A stretch of DNA of 64,000 nucleotides from Marinobacter changyiensis (GCF_009193265.1 NZ_VZZZ01000006.1:248001-312000), one strand, 5' to 3'; counted from the stretch's first letter, positions 26,882-36,414 are shown. The notes: generated by a model not told the origin, from the sequence alone. A program made the numbers and translations.

Positions 26882-27286
26882 GGGATATTTCCTTTTCCGT
26901 AATTAAAGATGCTGAACGGCAAGCCTGGCCGTCAAACCCTGAGGTTAGCAACACCGGAGAAGGCAGCACTGACTCAGGTCAAGAGTAGCAAAAACAGCCA
27001 CAACGATAAGGAATGCATGATGGTATCTGTTGCGGGCGCGCCAGAGGCGGACTTTCGCACCCAACGCTCGCACATGAATGCGTTGCAAAGAGTCATGGAA
27101 GATGACGACCAGGGACAGTAGCGACTTTCTCAGACTTAAGTCGACCATAGCCGCATTTTAGTTCATTTCACGAATCAGGCATGGTAATTTCAAAAGGCAG
27201 AATTGGCTGCCTGGCAGTCGCAGTGGAACACCTCCACGAGTGCCCAGGCGCCAACTATAATAAAATAAAGACAGGAACGCCTACCC
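26882..27286. other. Divergent intergenic region, about 400 bases, with a possible small ORF
   Basis: Holds the ANR-like box for the arc operon and the promoter side of dctP. A 34-codon frame on the plus strand at 27017-27121 (starting MMVSVAGAPEADF, ending EDDDQGQ) has AAGGA just upstream and no relatives I recognise. It is too weak to list as a gene. Confidence 0.4.
26969..26982 (-). promoter_or_regulatory. ANR/FNR-like box of the arc operon
   Basis: On the minus strand TTGAC-CTGA-GTCAG closely follows the TTGAC-N4-ATCAG form that I recall for ANR boxes of Pseudomonas arc promoters. It is about 90 bases before the carrier start. A weak -10 candidate around 26943-26950 is about 30 bases downstream of the box centre, suiting activation from position -41.5. 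Confidence 0.5.
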
Positions 27287-28369
27287 ATGAAGATTCGTTC
27301 ACTACTGAAATCCACGGCAGCGCTGGCGCTCACCGCCTTGCTGACAAGTACCCCGGCCCTTGCCCAGGAAAACTTTACGCTGAGACTGGCCGAAACCTGG
27401 GGACCGAATTTCCCGATTTTCGGTGATGCCACCAAGAACATGGCCGAAATGGCCGAAAAAATGTCGAATGGCCGCCTCAAGATCCGGATCGATTCCGCCA
27501 ACCGCCACAAAGCACCTTTCGGTGTGTTCGATATGGTCAAAGCGGGCCAGTACGATATGGGCCACTCGGCGTCCTATTACTGGAAGGGTAAAGTCCCCAA
27601 TACCCTGTTCTTCACCAGCATGCCGTTCGGCATGAACGCCCAGGAACAGTGGGCATGGTTTTACCACGGCGGCGGTATGGAGTTGATGCAGGAAGTCTAT
27701 GAGCCTCACAACATGCTGTCGTTCCCGGGCGGTAATACCGGCAACCAGATGGGTGGTTGGTTCCGTAAGGAAATCAAAACTCTGGAAGACCTCCAGGGTC
27801 TGAAAATGCGAATCCCCGGGTTTGCTGGCGAAGTCTTTGCCGAAGTGGGCGTGAGCCCCACCAACATTCCGCCGGGAGAGCTCTACACCGCTCTGGAACG
27901 CAACACCATTGATGCGGTTGAGTGGGTCGGACCAGCACTGGACTTGCGCCTGGGCTTCCAGCAGATTGCTGAATACTACTACACCGGCTGGCACGAACCT
28001 GCCACCGAGTTGCAGTTCCTGGTGAACAAGGATGTCTGGGAAAAACTGCCTGCCGATCTTCAGGAAATCCTGCGAGTCTCCATGCGCACAGCCTCCTACG
28101 ACATGCTGACCCAGTCTGTGCATGCCAACTCTGAAGCTTGGGCAACGATTCGTGAAGAGCATCCGAACATCGAGATCAAAACCTTCCCGGAAGAAATCTT
28201 CCAGGCCATGGTTGCGGCCGACGAGAAGGTCCTGAAAGAGTATATCAAGGATGACGAACAGGGCCAGCGGATTGTCAAGTCGCAGCAAGAGTACCTAGAG
28301 AAGGCACGCGCTTACACCAACATCTCCGAGCGCGCGTACCTGAACACCATGGCTGAACTGGAAGAGTAA
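27287..28369 (+). CDS. dctP: TRAP transporter periplasmic binding protein (DctP family)
   Basis: 360 residues with a signal peptide ending PALA-QEN. DctP-family body: FTLRLAETWGPNFPIFG, GAGxYDMG-type segment GQYDMGHSASYYW, GGWFRKEIKTLEDLQGLKMRIPG with the substrate-contacting Arg, and NTIDAVEWVGPALD. GWFRKEI and the WxGP segment resemble TakP-type binders of 2-oxo acids and other monocarboxylates, so pyruvate or lactate are candidates. A hairpin follows the gene before the permeases. Confidence 0.9.
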   Translation: MKIRSLLKSTAALALTALLTSTPALAQENFTLRLAETWGPNFPIFGDATKNMAEMAEKMSNGRLKIRIDSANRHKAPFGVFDMVKAGQYDMGHSASYYWKGKVPNTLFFTSMPFGMNAQEQWAWFYHGGGMELMQEVYEPHNMLSFPGGNTGNQMGGWFRKEIKTLEDLQGLKMRIPGFAGEVFAEVGVSPTNIPPGELYTALERNTIDAVEWVGPALDLRLGFQQIAEYYYTGWHEPATELQFLVNKDVWEKLPADLQEILRVSMRTASYDMLTQSVHANSEAWATIREEHPNIEIKTFPEEIFQAMVAADEKVLKEYIKDDEQGQRIVKSQQEYLEKARAYTNISERAYLNTMAELEE

Positions 28370-28388
28370 GTTCATTGCCCATTAACAG

Positions 28389-28424
28389 ATGCCGGGTCTT
28401 CGCGAGAAGCCCCGGCATTCTTTT
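28389..28424 (+). terminator. Hairpin between dctP and dctQ
   Basis: ATGCCGGG and CCCGGCAT form an 8-base stem followed by TTCTTTTAT. It probably stops part of the transcripts after dctP, keeping the binding protein in excess over the permeases. It could also be a full terminator with a new promoter in the following 110 bases. Confidence 0.65.
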
Positions 28425-28537
28425 ATCAGGAGTTTGTGAAAAGCCTTCGCCGTTTGGTTAAACTATACGGGTGTTTTTCAAAAGCTCTTATTCAATCCCG
28501 ACCGGTCCGGAGCAAAGCTTCGGCATGAGGAGCTACA

Positions 28538-29083
28538 ATGCGTTGGTTGATTGCTGTGGACAACGGGCTGGGAGCCATATCAAAGGCGTGTGGCTGGCTC
28601 GCAAGCGTGGCTTTTATTCTGATGATGCTGAATGTTTTCTACGATGTGCTTGCCCGCTACGCTTTTAACGAAGTATCCATCGGCATGCAGGAAATGGAAT
28701 GGCACCTGTACTCCTTCGTTTTTCTGATGGGCATTCCCTATGCCATGCGAACGGATGGCCACGTGCGGGTGGACGTTTGGTATGCCGGCCGCAGAGAAGC
28801 CTTCAAGGCCTGGATCAATCTGATCGGTGCCCTCCTTTTTGCCCTTCCTATTGCTGCGCTGATTGCCTGGCTTGGGTGGGACTACATGATCGACTCGTAC
28901 CAAATGGGTGAAGGCAGCGGGGATCCGGGTGGCTTGCCCTACCGCTTTATCATCAAGGGGCTGATTCCGTTTTCCTCGTTCTTCCTGGCCGTTGCCAGTC
29001 TCGGTATGGCGACCTTCGCCCTGAGAGTCCTTGCTAAAGAATCGACCTACGAGGGCCAAACTGGCGCAGGGGGTCTGGCATGA
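28538..29083 (+). CDS. dctQ: TRAP transporter small permease
   Basis: A 181-residue four-helix DctQ protein. Marks: DVLARYAFNEVSIGMQEMEWHLYSFVFLMGIPYAMRTDGHVRVDV, the conserved family core around residues 36-80. It pairs with the large permease, with which it overlaps by 4 bases. The ATG follows AGGAG. Confidence 0.9.
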   Translation: MRWLIAVDNGLGAISKACGWLASVAFILMMLNVFYDVLARYAFNEVSIGMQEMEWHLYSFVFLMGIPYAMRTDGHVRVDVWYAGRREAFKAWINLIGALLFALPIAALIAWLGWDYMIDSYQMGEGSGDPGGLPYRFIIKGLIPFSSFFLAVASLGMATFALRVLAKESTYEGQTGAGGLA

Positions 29084-30372
29084 TCGGCATGATAATGTTT
29101 GTGGTCTGCCTCTTCATGCTGTTGTGGGGCTTTCCTGTTGCGTTTACCTTCGGTGGCGTCGCCCTGATTTTTGGCCTGATTGCAGAAGGCCCGCAACTCT
29201 TCGCCTTCATGCCGTTCCGCATCATGAGCATCATGCAGAACACGGTCTTGATGGCGATACCCTTGTTCATCTACATGGGCATTGTGCTGCAACGCACTCG
29301 GTTGGCAGAGCAGTTGCTGGAGTCCATGGGGCGTCTGTTTGGCGGTCTGCCCGGCGGCCTGGCGATTTCGACGATTGTGGTTGGTGCCCTGCTGGCGGCC
29401 TCTACCGGTGTAGTAGGCGCCAGCGTTGTGGCTATGGGTCTGATCTCACTGCCGGTCATGCTGGCGAACGGCTATGACAAAAAGCTGGCCTGCGGCACTA
29501 TCTGTGCGTCCGGCACGCTGGGGCAGATTGTCCCGCCGTCGATCATTCTTATCATCCTCGGCGACGTACTCGGTCTGCCGGTGGGCGATCTGTTCAAGGC
29601 AGCGGTGGTCCCAGGTGTGGTGCTGGTGGGACTGTATGTCGCTTATATTCTGTTTGTCAGCTGGAGATCACCCGAATCGGCACCTGCCATGCCGCGGGAT
29701 AACGACGACACTCGGGCCCAGGAAATAGGCAAAGCCCTGGTGGCCATTCTCCCTCCGCTGGCTTTGATTGTTGTAGTACTTGGCTCAATCTTTACCGGTA
29801 TTGCGACACCCACTGAGTCCTCGGCTCTGGGTGCAGTCGGCGCTCTGTTGCTGGCCGTGGCCTATCGCCAGTTCTCCTGGCAGATGATGTGGGAAAGCTC
29901 CCGGGATACGGTCAAGGTAACGGCCATGGTATTCGCCATTCTGGTGGGTGCCACCGCGTTTTCCATGGTGTTCAGTTACACCGGCGGCGATTACCTGCTG
30001 GAAGACTGGATGCTGCAATTGCCGGGCGAGAAGTGGGGCTTCCTGATTCTGACCATGATCATCATTCTGGTGCTGGGCTTCTTCATCGACTTTGTCGAGA
30101 TCTCATTCATCATCGTGCCAATCCTGGCCCCGATAGCCGAACTGCTGGGCATCAATATGCTCTGGTTTGCCATCCTGATCGCGATGAACCTGCAGACCAG
30201 CTTCCTGACTCCGCCATTCGGGTTCAGTCTGTTTTACCTGAAAGGGGTATCACCACCCGAGGTCAAAACCACCGACATCTACCGCGGCGTCACGCCGTTC
30301 ATACTGCTCCAGATTCTGGTTCTGATCTCCATCCTGATCTTTCCGGCGTTCTTTGGCATGTCGGCGACCTGA
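29080..30372 (+). CDS. dctM: TRAP transporter large permease
   Basis: A 430-residue DctM membrane protein with about twelve helices: ALLAASTGVVGASVVAMGLISLPVML, CASGTLGQIVPPSIILIILG (the inverted-repeat hairpin motif), GIATPTESSALGAVGAL and LQTSFLTPPFGFSLFYLKG. It uses the sodium gradient to move the acid handed over by DctP. It ends 34 bases before the EEP gene's preferred start. Confidence 0.93.
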   Translation: MIGMIMFVVCLFMLLWGFPVAFTFGGVALIFGLIAEGPQLFAFMPFRIMSIMQNTVLMAIPLFIYMGIVLQRTRLAEQLLESMGRLFGGLPGGLAISTIVVGALLAASTGVVGASVVAMGLISLPVMLANGYDKKLACGTICASGTLGQIVPPSIILIILGDVLGLPVGDLFKAAVVPGVVLVGLYVAYILFVSWRSPESAPAMPRDNDDTRAQEIGKALVAILPPLALIVVVLGSIFTGIATPTESSALGAVGALLLAVAYRQFSWQMMWESSRDTVKVTAMVFAILVGATAFSMVFSYTGGDYLLEDWMLQLPGEKWGFLILTMIIILVLGFFIDFVEISFIIVPILAPIAELLGINMLWFAILIAMNLQTSFLTPPFGFSLFYLKGVSPPEVKTTDIYRGVTPFILLQILVLISILIFPAFFGMSAT

Positions 30373-30406
30373 GACACCAGGCTCAGTTGTAAGGAGACAA
30401 CGCATC

Positions 30407-31471
30407 TTGTTCAGCCTGATAGTCATGATCCTCGCCTGCACCCTGGTCACCGTCACGGCGCTGGCCAGACTGCCACTGCACGATTGGTGGATACGGGCTT
30501 GCGAGTTTCCCCGACTTCAGATTGCCTCGGTTGCGTTGATCACTTTCATTTTGTCCTGGTGGGCCGCCGAACCCTGGCGCACCACTGCGTTGGTCATGAG
30601 CGCCGCGGTACTTGCCTTTCAGTGCTATCGCATCCTGCCATGGACGCCCCTATGGCCCATTCAGGTGCAACCGGCTGAATCCGGCAACGAAGACCGTTGC
30701 ATCACGCTCCTGATATCGAATGTGCTGACCACCAACCGCAACTCATCGGCCCTGACGGAGCAAATACATCACCTACAGCCCGACCTTGTGCTTACACTTG
30801 AGTCTGATGACTGGTGGCAACAAGCCCTTGATGCCAGCCTGGCCAAGGACTGGCCCCATATGGTCAAGATCCCCCTCGATAATCTTTATGGCATGCATCT
30901 CTACTCACGCCTGCCGTTAACGGAAACCGAAGTTAAATACCTGATCCAGGACGACATACCGTCAATACATACCTGGGTAACCCTGCCCTGTGGCGAACGT
31001 ATTTACCTCCATGCATTGCATCCCCGGCCCCCAGCCCCGAGCGAAAGTGAGGAGTCCCTCTGGCGGGATGCAGAACTGTTGCTGGTTGGTCAGGGCATTC
31101 ATCAACGCGACCAGCCTACTCTGGTGGTCGGCGATCTTAACGATGTCGCCTGGTCCCGCACCACACGACTGTTCTGCCATGTTAGTGGCATGCTGGACCC
31201 CCGACGCGGGAGAGGCATGTTCAGCACCTTCCATGCCCATCATAGGCTGCTGCGCTGGCCTCTGGACCACGTTTTCACCAGTGAACATTTCACCCTCAAA
31301 AATATGTCCCGCCTCAAAGACATCGGGTCTGATCATTTTCCGATTACAGCCACACTCTGCTTTCGGCCTTCCCGGGCGGATGAGCATGAAACACCGGAAG
31401 CAGATGCCGAAGAACGCCAGGCCGCCCAAGAGACCATCACGGAGGCAAAATCCCGGGATCAGGAAACCTGA
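30407..31471 (+). CDS. Endonuclease/exonuclease/phosphatase (EEP) family membrane protein
   Basis: 354 residues from a TTG at 30407 with AAGGAGA ten bases upstream; an ATG at 30353 lies inside dctM and has no site. Three N-terminal membrane helices (to about residue 85) precede an EEP domain with the metal/catalytic residues N in LLISNVLT, E in LTLESDDW, D and N in VVGDLNDVAWS, and DH in GSDHFPI. The domain should face the periplasm. Members act on nucleic acids, lipids or phosphoesters; the substrate is not known. The C-terminal tail is Glu/Lys rich and looks disordered. Confidence 0.8.
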   Translation: MFSLIVMILACTLVTVTALARLPLHDWWIRACEFPRLQIASVALITFILSWWAAEPWRTTALVMSAAVLAFQCYRILPWTPLWPIQVQPAESGNEDRCITLLISNVLTTNRNSSALTEQIHHLQPDLVLTLESDDWWQQALDASLAKDWPHMVKIPLDNLYGMHLYSRLPLTETEVKYLIQDDIPSIHTWVTLPCGERIYLHALHPRPPAPSESEESLWRDAELLLVGQGIHQRDQPTLVVGDLNDVAWSRTTRLFCHVSGMLDPRRGRGMFSTFHAHHRLLRWPLDHVFTSEHFTLKNMSRLKDIGSDHFPITATLCFRPSRADEHETPEADAEERQAAQETITEAKSRDQET

Positions 31472-31518
31472 ACACCCGCGTCCGCTATAATTGGCCTCGC
31501 GATTACATCCCCGTCAGA

Positions 31519-31591
31519 ATTAACCTGGGTTGTTGTTCTTTAGCCGAACTTAGCGGATCGTTAAGCGGTAAACGGCACATTAACCTGGGTT
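31519..31591. repeat. Direct repeat of 13 bases, 60 bases apart, before the DUF1328 gene
   Basis: ATTAACCTGGGTT occurs at 31519-31531 and again at 31579-31591, each followed by a GTTGT-like tail. It could be a pair of regulator sites or the scar of a small duplication. Confidence 0.6.
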
Positions 31592-31644
31592 AGTTGTGGT
31601 AACTACCATGACGCAACGACCTGAGACTCTAAGGAGAGGAATCT

Positions 31645-31821
31645 ATGCTTTACTGGGCGGTGGTATGTCTTATCGTGGCAATTATCGCGGGTGTTCTGGG
31701 CTTTGGCGGCATCGCCGGCACTGCAGCGGGCATTGCGAAAATTCTGTTCTTTATCTTTCTGATACTGCTTGTGGTCACTCTGGTGATGAACGCCATGAAG
31801 GGGCGCGGGCCTAAGTTATAG
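31645..31821 (+). CDS. DUF1328-family small membrane protein (YtjA-like)
   Basis: A 58-residue protein ([20 protein letters not shown]... ending KGRGPKL) with two hydrophobic helices separated by [12 protein letters not shown]. This is the complete DUF1328 domain; such proteins are small inner-membrane proteins often made under stress, with unknown mechanism. The start follows AAGGAGAGGAATCT, a very strong site. A 72-residue frame at 31596 overlaps in another register and is spurious. Confidence 0.85.
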   Translation: MLYWAVVCLIVAIIAGVLGFGGIAGTAAGIAKILFFIFLILLVVTLVMNAMKGRGPKL

Positions 31822-31833
31822 CCAGACCGGACA

Positions 31834-32616
31834 CTAGCGAGCTGGTTTCAGCTTAGAGGGTTGGCGTCTGCCCAAGGCGCTGGCGTCCTCTGTTTTACTG
31901 GAACCGGCTACCATTCCGTCAATCTCCGCCATTTCCTGGGGACTCAGCTCCCGCCACTGACCGGTTTTAAGCCCTGCCAGATCAATATTCATCACCCGTA
32001 CACGCGTGAGCTTCACCACGTTATACCCGAAATACTCCGTCATTCTTCGAATTTGCCTGTTCAGCCCCTGGGTCAAGGTAATCTTGAAGGTGGTATCTGA
32101 TGTGCGCACAATTTCACACGGCTGGGTAACGGTATCCAGAATCGGCACCCCTGCCGCCATAGCGCGCAGGAAGGCATCATCAAAAGCCTTGTCCACCTTT
32201 ACCACGTATTCCTTCTCGTGGGCGTTGCCCGCCCGCAGGATTTTATTCACGATGTCGCCATCGTTGGTCAGCAGAATCAGCCCTTCAGAGGGCTTATCCA
32301 GACGCCCGATCGGAAAGATACGACCACCCCGGAATTTCACTGCGTCGACAATGTTGCCGTGGATCTGCGGATCGGTGGTACAGGTGATTCCGGCCGGCTT
32401 GTTGTAAGCGAGGTAGACCGCTTTGGGTTTGGTCCGCAAGGGTTTGCCCCGCACCTTCACATCATCGTCCGGGCCGACTTTCAGCCCCATCACGGCAATC
32501 TGGCCGTTAACCTGCACCAATCCGCCCTCAATCAGCCGGTCGGCCTCACGTCGGGAACAGAGGCCGGTTTCACTGATGTATTTGTTCAGTCGGGTGGTAC
32601 TGGTCTGTGCCGTCAT
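31834..32616 (-). CDS. rluF: 23S rRNA pseudouridine synthase, RluF-like
   Basis: 260 residues with an N-terminal S4 RNA-binding domain (LNKYISETGLCSRREADRLIEGG) and a RsuA-type catalytic domain. The catalytic Asp is in IGRLDKPSEGL; GLNRQIRRMTEYFGYNVVKLTRVR is the RluF/RsuA C-terminal motif. RluF modifies U2604 (E. coli numbering). The basic tail after residue 240 is an extension. It is the last gene after opgD, 15 bases behind it. Confidence 0.88.
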   Translation of the reverse strand: MTAQTSTTRLNKYISETGLCSRREADRLIEGGLVQVNGQIAVMGLKVGPDDDVKVRGKPLRTKPKAVYLAYNKPAGITCTTDPQIHGNIVDAVKFRGGRIFPIGRLDKPSEGLILLTNDGDIVNKILRAGNAHEKEYVVKVDKAFDDAFLRAMAAGVPILDTVTQPCEIVRTSDTTFKITLTQGLNRQIRRMTEYFGYNVVKLTRVRVMNIDLAGLKTGQWRELSPQEMAEIDGMVAGSSKTEDASALGRRQPSKLKPAR

Positions 32617-32631
32617 AACCGAAAACGTTTC

Positions 32632-34212
32632 CTAGAAACCCTGCTCTGCTTTGGGTGGTGGTGTGTACTGATAGACCCAGGTTTCAGTGAGTGGCTGGTC
32701 ACCGAGCCTCAGGAACAAACGAATATCAACCGGCGCCTCCGATTCTCCGGGTACCACATCGAACATGGCGCGATAACCATCAATGGCGTCCAGCGGACGG
32801 GCTGAGGTGATTTCCACACCCCCTCGGCTCACCGTAATGACGGGCTCGACCTCTGCATCAGGCCCCAGCATATCGAGAACGCCACCAGAAAAATCAACTG
32901 CAAAACGCCAGGAAAAATAGGTGCGTTCCTGACCAACCACACCGCCAAGTCCGGTATGGGTAGCCCGGGTTACGGCCAGCTCGTACGGCTCTGCCGGCAT
33001 GGTATCACCCCAGGTCAGCCGGTAGGACATCAAATGCTCTTCGCCGGGCTGCAGGGGAGCCTCCGGATTCCAGAAGGCGACAATGTTGTCAAACGTTTCA
33101 TCCCGGGTGGGTATCTCAACCAGCATGACCGCACCCTTGCCCCAGGCTTCACCCGGTTCTACCCAAAGGCTTGGCCTGCGGTCATAGAACACACCATCGT
33201 CCTGATAGTTGGCAAAGTCCCGGTCCCGTTGCAGCAACCCGAACCCTCTCGGGTTATTGTCCACAAATGAGTTGACCCGCACCTGCCGGGGATTGACCAG
33301 CGGTCGCCATATCCACTCGCCAGCGCCGGTCCACAGCGCAAGGCCGTCAGAATCGTGAATTTCCGGACGCCAGTCATACCCCATACGACTATCATTCTCG
33401 CCCACCTGATACATACTGGTCAGAGGCGCAATACCCAGACGTTCGATGGCTTTACGGGGGTACAGAGCAGCGCTGATCTTCATCACCATGTTGCGGCCGG
33501 GGAAGAGGTCAAACACATAGGCACCAGCAATGCTGGGAGAATCTAACAGAGCATACACTGTGAGCTTATCGTCACCAGGGGCGGGCTTTTCTAGCCAGAA
33601 CGCGACAAACTCGGGAAACTCCTCCTCCCGGCTCATGCCGGCATCAATTGCCAGGCCCCGGGCTGAGAGCCCGTACTGCATCTCCTCCCCAACGGCACGG
33701 AAATAGCTCGCACCCAGGAACGCCGCCAGGTCAAGTTTGAAGTTGGTGTGAAACTGCACCCGGAAGCCGGCATACCCCAGATCTTCCGGTAAATCCTCCA
33801 GCGATTGCTCGCCGGAATAGCGGAAATAGTCCGGATCATAGCCCAACTGGCGGGCTTCTCCGTCGATCACCTCATAAATCCTGACCGGGGTCTGGAAATA
33901 CAGTCCAAGATGAAAGAGCTGGGCGTGAAACGCGCTGCCTTGCTCTTGCCAGAGCGATTTTTCCGATCGGAACTGAATTGCCTGATAGTCGTCCCAGGAC
34001 AGCTGTTTAAGACTTTCCGGCGTGTCACCCTTGCGGGATTGATAGGGTTGAGAGGCCAGCGTGCGTGCATGTCCCTTGAGCCAGGCGAAGTCGAATTTTT
34101 GGGCCTCACCAACGGGCTTACCCATCGCAAGCCGGCTGGTCAGCAGCGCGGGCACTGTCAATCCATAAGCACTCAGTGCCGCCGCCATCTTTAAAACAGT
34201 ACGCCGATCCAT
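32632..34212 (-). CDS. opgD: Periplasmic glucan biosynthesis protein OpgD/MdoD
   Basis: A 526-residue OpgG/OpgD family protein. The N-terminus (MDRRTVLKMAAALSAYGL) is a twin-arginine signal, the feature that separates OpgD from Sec-exported OpgG. Family motifs: FHAQLFHLGLYFQTPVRIYEV, DLGYAGFRVQF, GASYFRAVGE, MSREEEFPEF, and the paired ETWVYQY at the end. OpgD acts on the linear glucan backbone in the periplasm; some family members are beta-1,2-glucanases. It lies 48 bases after opgH. Confidence 0.92.
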   Translation of the reverse strand: MDRRTVLKMAAALSAYGLTVPALLTSRLAMGKPVGEAQKFDFAWLKGHARTLASQPYQSRKGDTPESLKQLSWDDYQAIQFRSEKSLWQEQGSAFHAQLFHLGLYFQTPVRIYEVIDGEARQLGYDPDYFRYSGEQSLEDLPEDLGYAGFRVQFHTNFKLDLAAFLGASYFRAVGEEMQYGLSARGLAIDAGMSREEEFPEFVAFWLEKPAPGDDKLTVYALLDSPSIAGAYVFDLFPGRNMVMKISAALYPRKAIERLGIAPLTSMYQVGENDSRMGYDWRPEIHDSDGLALWTGAGEWIWRPLVNPRQVRVNSFVDNNPRGFGLLQRDRDFANYQDDGVFYDRRPSLWVEPGEAWGKGAVMLVEIPTRDETFDNIVAFWNPEAPLQPGEEHLMSYRLTWGDTMPAEPYELAVTRATHTGLGGVVGQERTYFSWRFAVDFSGGVLDMLGPDAEVEPVITVSRGGVEITSARPLDAIDGYRAMFDVVPGESEAPVDIRLFLRLGDQPLTETWVYQYTPPPKAEQGF

Positions 34213-34260
34213 AATACCTTCTCCGGGTGTTTGATGGTTTTACTCACCGAAGCTGGCGAG

Positions 34261-36414
34261 TTAAAGATAAGACTCATCACGCTCGCTGTCCGTTGCCGTA
34301 AGCACGAGCAACCGACGGCCCCAAAAACTGTCGGGACTGGCTCGCCAGGCGCTCTGATGCAGCCATTCCAAGGACTCCTTGTCACGGCATAGATGGCTAA
34401 GCTCACTGTTGGTCAGCGCCCCCGGACCTTCTCGCATGCATAGACGGGCCAATCGCTCATGAATGCTCTGGCGGACACTGCTGGCGCGTCTTCTGGCCAG
34501 AGTCTGGTGGAGGTGGTTGAGGCGGGGTGACAGAACGGCTTCCTCAAATCGGGTAAGGCCCTGCACCTGGGGCAATAACCGGCGCTCATCAACGGCATCC
34601 TGCAACAACGGGGAAGGTCGAACTTCCTCCGGAATCATCAGCATTCGGTGCTTCGCCAACGACTTACCAACATTGACGCGACTCAGCAGCACCGAGGTGG
34701 GGGCGGCAAGCACCAGTGGTATTGCTACCGGCAATGACCAATAAAAGAACAACGGATCCAGCCAATAAGCAAATCCGGACCATGCCAGGCCCACCAGCAT
34801 ACCGGGGGACTGGCTCACCAGCGCTTCCGGCCAGGTGGTTTCTTCCGTCCGGTTCTGGCCGGCCCAACTCAGGGAGAAATTCAACATCGCCCCCAGTATA
34901 TAGCGGCTGTGAGCAAGCATTCGCACCGGTGCCAGCAAAACCGAGATCAGAATTTCCACCAAAACACTGCCCAGCAACCGAAAAAAACCGCCAAACAGTT
35001 TTGCCTGACGACTGATCAATAGCGAAAGAATAGCCAGAAACTTGGGCAGGAATAACAACACCACGGTACTCAATGCCAGTCCGATAGCCCATTGCGGGCG
35101 CCATTCCGGCCAGAGCGGGAAAAGCGCCTGGTGGCCCTCGGGAAAATAGTCGATTGGAGATAACGCCAACTGCGTCGCTTCCACCGTTGTCAGGGCCAGG
35201 AAACAGAACCAGAGCGGGGACGCCAGGTAAGCCATAATGCCGTTGAGGAAGGCCATCCGGTGGGCAAATCTCAATTTGGGCTCAAACAACATGATCCAGA
35301 GATGCTGGAGATTACCTTTGGACCAGCGCTCATCCCGGGTCAGTTCGTCCGCAAGGGTAGGCGGGGACTCCTCAAAACTTTCACCCAGGCCGGGTTCCAG
35401 CCACACTTCGTAGCCTGCCCGACCCATGTACGCGGCTTCGACAAAATCATGGCTCATGATCGGACCGCGAAACAGGCCGAAACCGGGTAACTTGCGAAGC
35501 CCGCAGTGCCGCATGAACGCGTCCACACGAATGATCGCGTTGTGGCCCCAAAAGGCGGCGTCGCCCATCTGGATAGCAGCCAGGCCGGTGGCAAACAGCG
35601 GTGAATAGACCCGATTGGCAAATTGCTGAAGTCGGGCAAACAAGGACTGGCCATTAATCACCGTGGGGTTGGTTTGCAGGATGCCGGTCGCCGGCTCCAG
35701 TTCCATCAACTGCACCATTCGCACCAGGGTACGCCCGCTCAACAAACTGTCGGCATCCATGACAATCATGTAGCTGTAGCGACGGCCCCACCGACGAAGG
35801 AAGTCCGCCACGTTACCGCTCTTGTAGTTCTGGTTCAGGGTGCGCCGGCGATAGAACAGCCGCCCGTCGGCATGCAGCTCGTCACACATGCTCTGCCAGG
35901 CGGCCTGTTCTTCGAGCCAGACATTGGGGTCCCTGCTGTCCGACAGAATATAAAACTCGAAATGCCCCAATTGCCCAACCCGTTCAAGATCCCGGTAGAC
36001 CGCTCGCAAACGCCGCAGGGTACGTTGGACGGACTCATGGTAGATCGGCATGACAATGGCCGTTTTCGCCAGCGGTGTCGCGGCAAGCTGGTCAGCACTG
36101 TGACGCTTTAGAAGCGAGTAGCGGTCACCACCAAACAATCGTAAAACAAAACCGTACATCGCTGTCCAGAAGCCAACGGCGATCCACGCGTATAACAGGA
36201 AAAATACCGCGACCAGTGCTTTCTCAACCCAGGTATCACCATGATAAGGCAGTACCCATAGCAGGAAGTAGCAGGCTACCAACGTTTGACCGAAGACAAA
36301 AAGTGACAGTAGGCCTCGTCGCACTGTGGCGACCCTATGCCATTTCAGGCGCGTCTCCGGGCGGGACGCCAGCGGTGTTACCGAGCGCTGTGATGAGCCT
36401 GCCAGTTCAGGCAT
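34261..36414 (-). CDS. opgH: Glucan biosynthesis glucosyltransferase OpgH/MdoH
   Basis: A 717-residue inner-membrane GT2 glycosyltransferase that makes the beta-linked glucan backbone from UDP-glucose and threads it outward. The GT2 domain shows TAIVMPIYHESV, VMDADSLLSGRTLVRM (DxD), SHDFVEAAYMGRAGY, and the ERWSKGNLQH motif in place of QxxRW. About seven to eight hydrophobic helices follow. The start overlaps the small upstream ORF by 8 bases. Confidence 0.94.
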   Translation of the reverse strand: MPELAGSSQRSVTPLASRPETRLKWHRVATVRRGLLSLFVFGQTLVACYFLLWVLPYHGDTWVEKALVAVFFLLYAWIAVGFWTAMYGFVLRLFGGDRYSLLKRHSADQLAATPLAKTAIVMPIYHESVQRTLRRLRAVYRDLERVGQLGHFEFYILSDSRDPNVWLEEQAAWQSMCDELHADGRLFYRRRTLNQNYKSGNVADFLRRWGRRYSYMIVMDADSLLSGRTLVRMVQLMELEPATGILQTNPTVINGQSLFARLQQFANRVYSPLFATGLAAIQMGDAAFWGHNAIIRVDAFMRHCGLRKLPGFGLFRGPIMSHDFVEAAYMGRAGYEVWLEPGLGESFEESPPTLADELTRDERWSKGNLQHLWIMLFEPKLRFAHRMAFLNGIMAYLASPLWFCFLALTTVEATQLALSPIDYFPEGHQALFPLWPEWRPQWAIGLALSTVVLLFLPKFLAILSLLISRQAKLFGGFFRLLGSVLVEILISVLLAPVRMLAHSRYILGAMLNFSLSWAGQNRTEETTWPEALVSQSPGMLVGLAWSGFAYWLDPLFFYWSLPVAIPLVLAAPTSVLLSRVNVGKSLAKHRMLMIPEEVRPSPLLQDAVDERRLLPQVQGLTRFEEAVLSPRLNHLHQTLARRRASSVRQSIHERLARLCMREGPGALTNSELSHLCRDKESLEWLHQSAWRASPDSFWGRRLLVLTATDSERDESYL

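Noticed and set aside
25787-26902. 371-codon plus-strand frame opposite the arc carrier
   Set aside because: His/Gln-rich antisense translation of a membrane protein gene; no independent support.
26909-27016. Upstream extension of a small frame between the arc and TRAP operons
   Set aside because: No ribosome-binding site at 26909 and no protein-like sequence; only the 34-codon part from 27017 has any support.
31596-31814. 72-codon frame overlapping the DUF1328 gene
   Set aside because: It lacks a proper ribosome-binding site. The other frame gives a complete DUF1328 protein after AAGGAGAGG.
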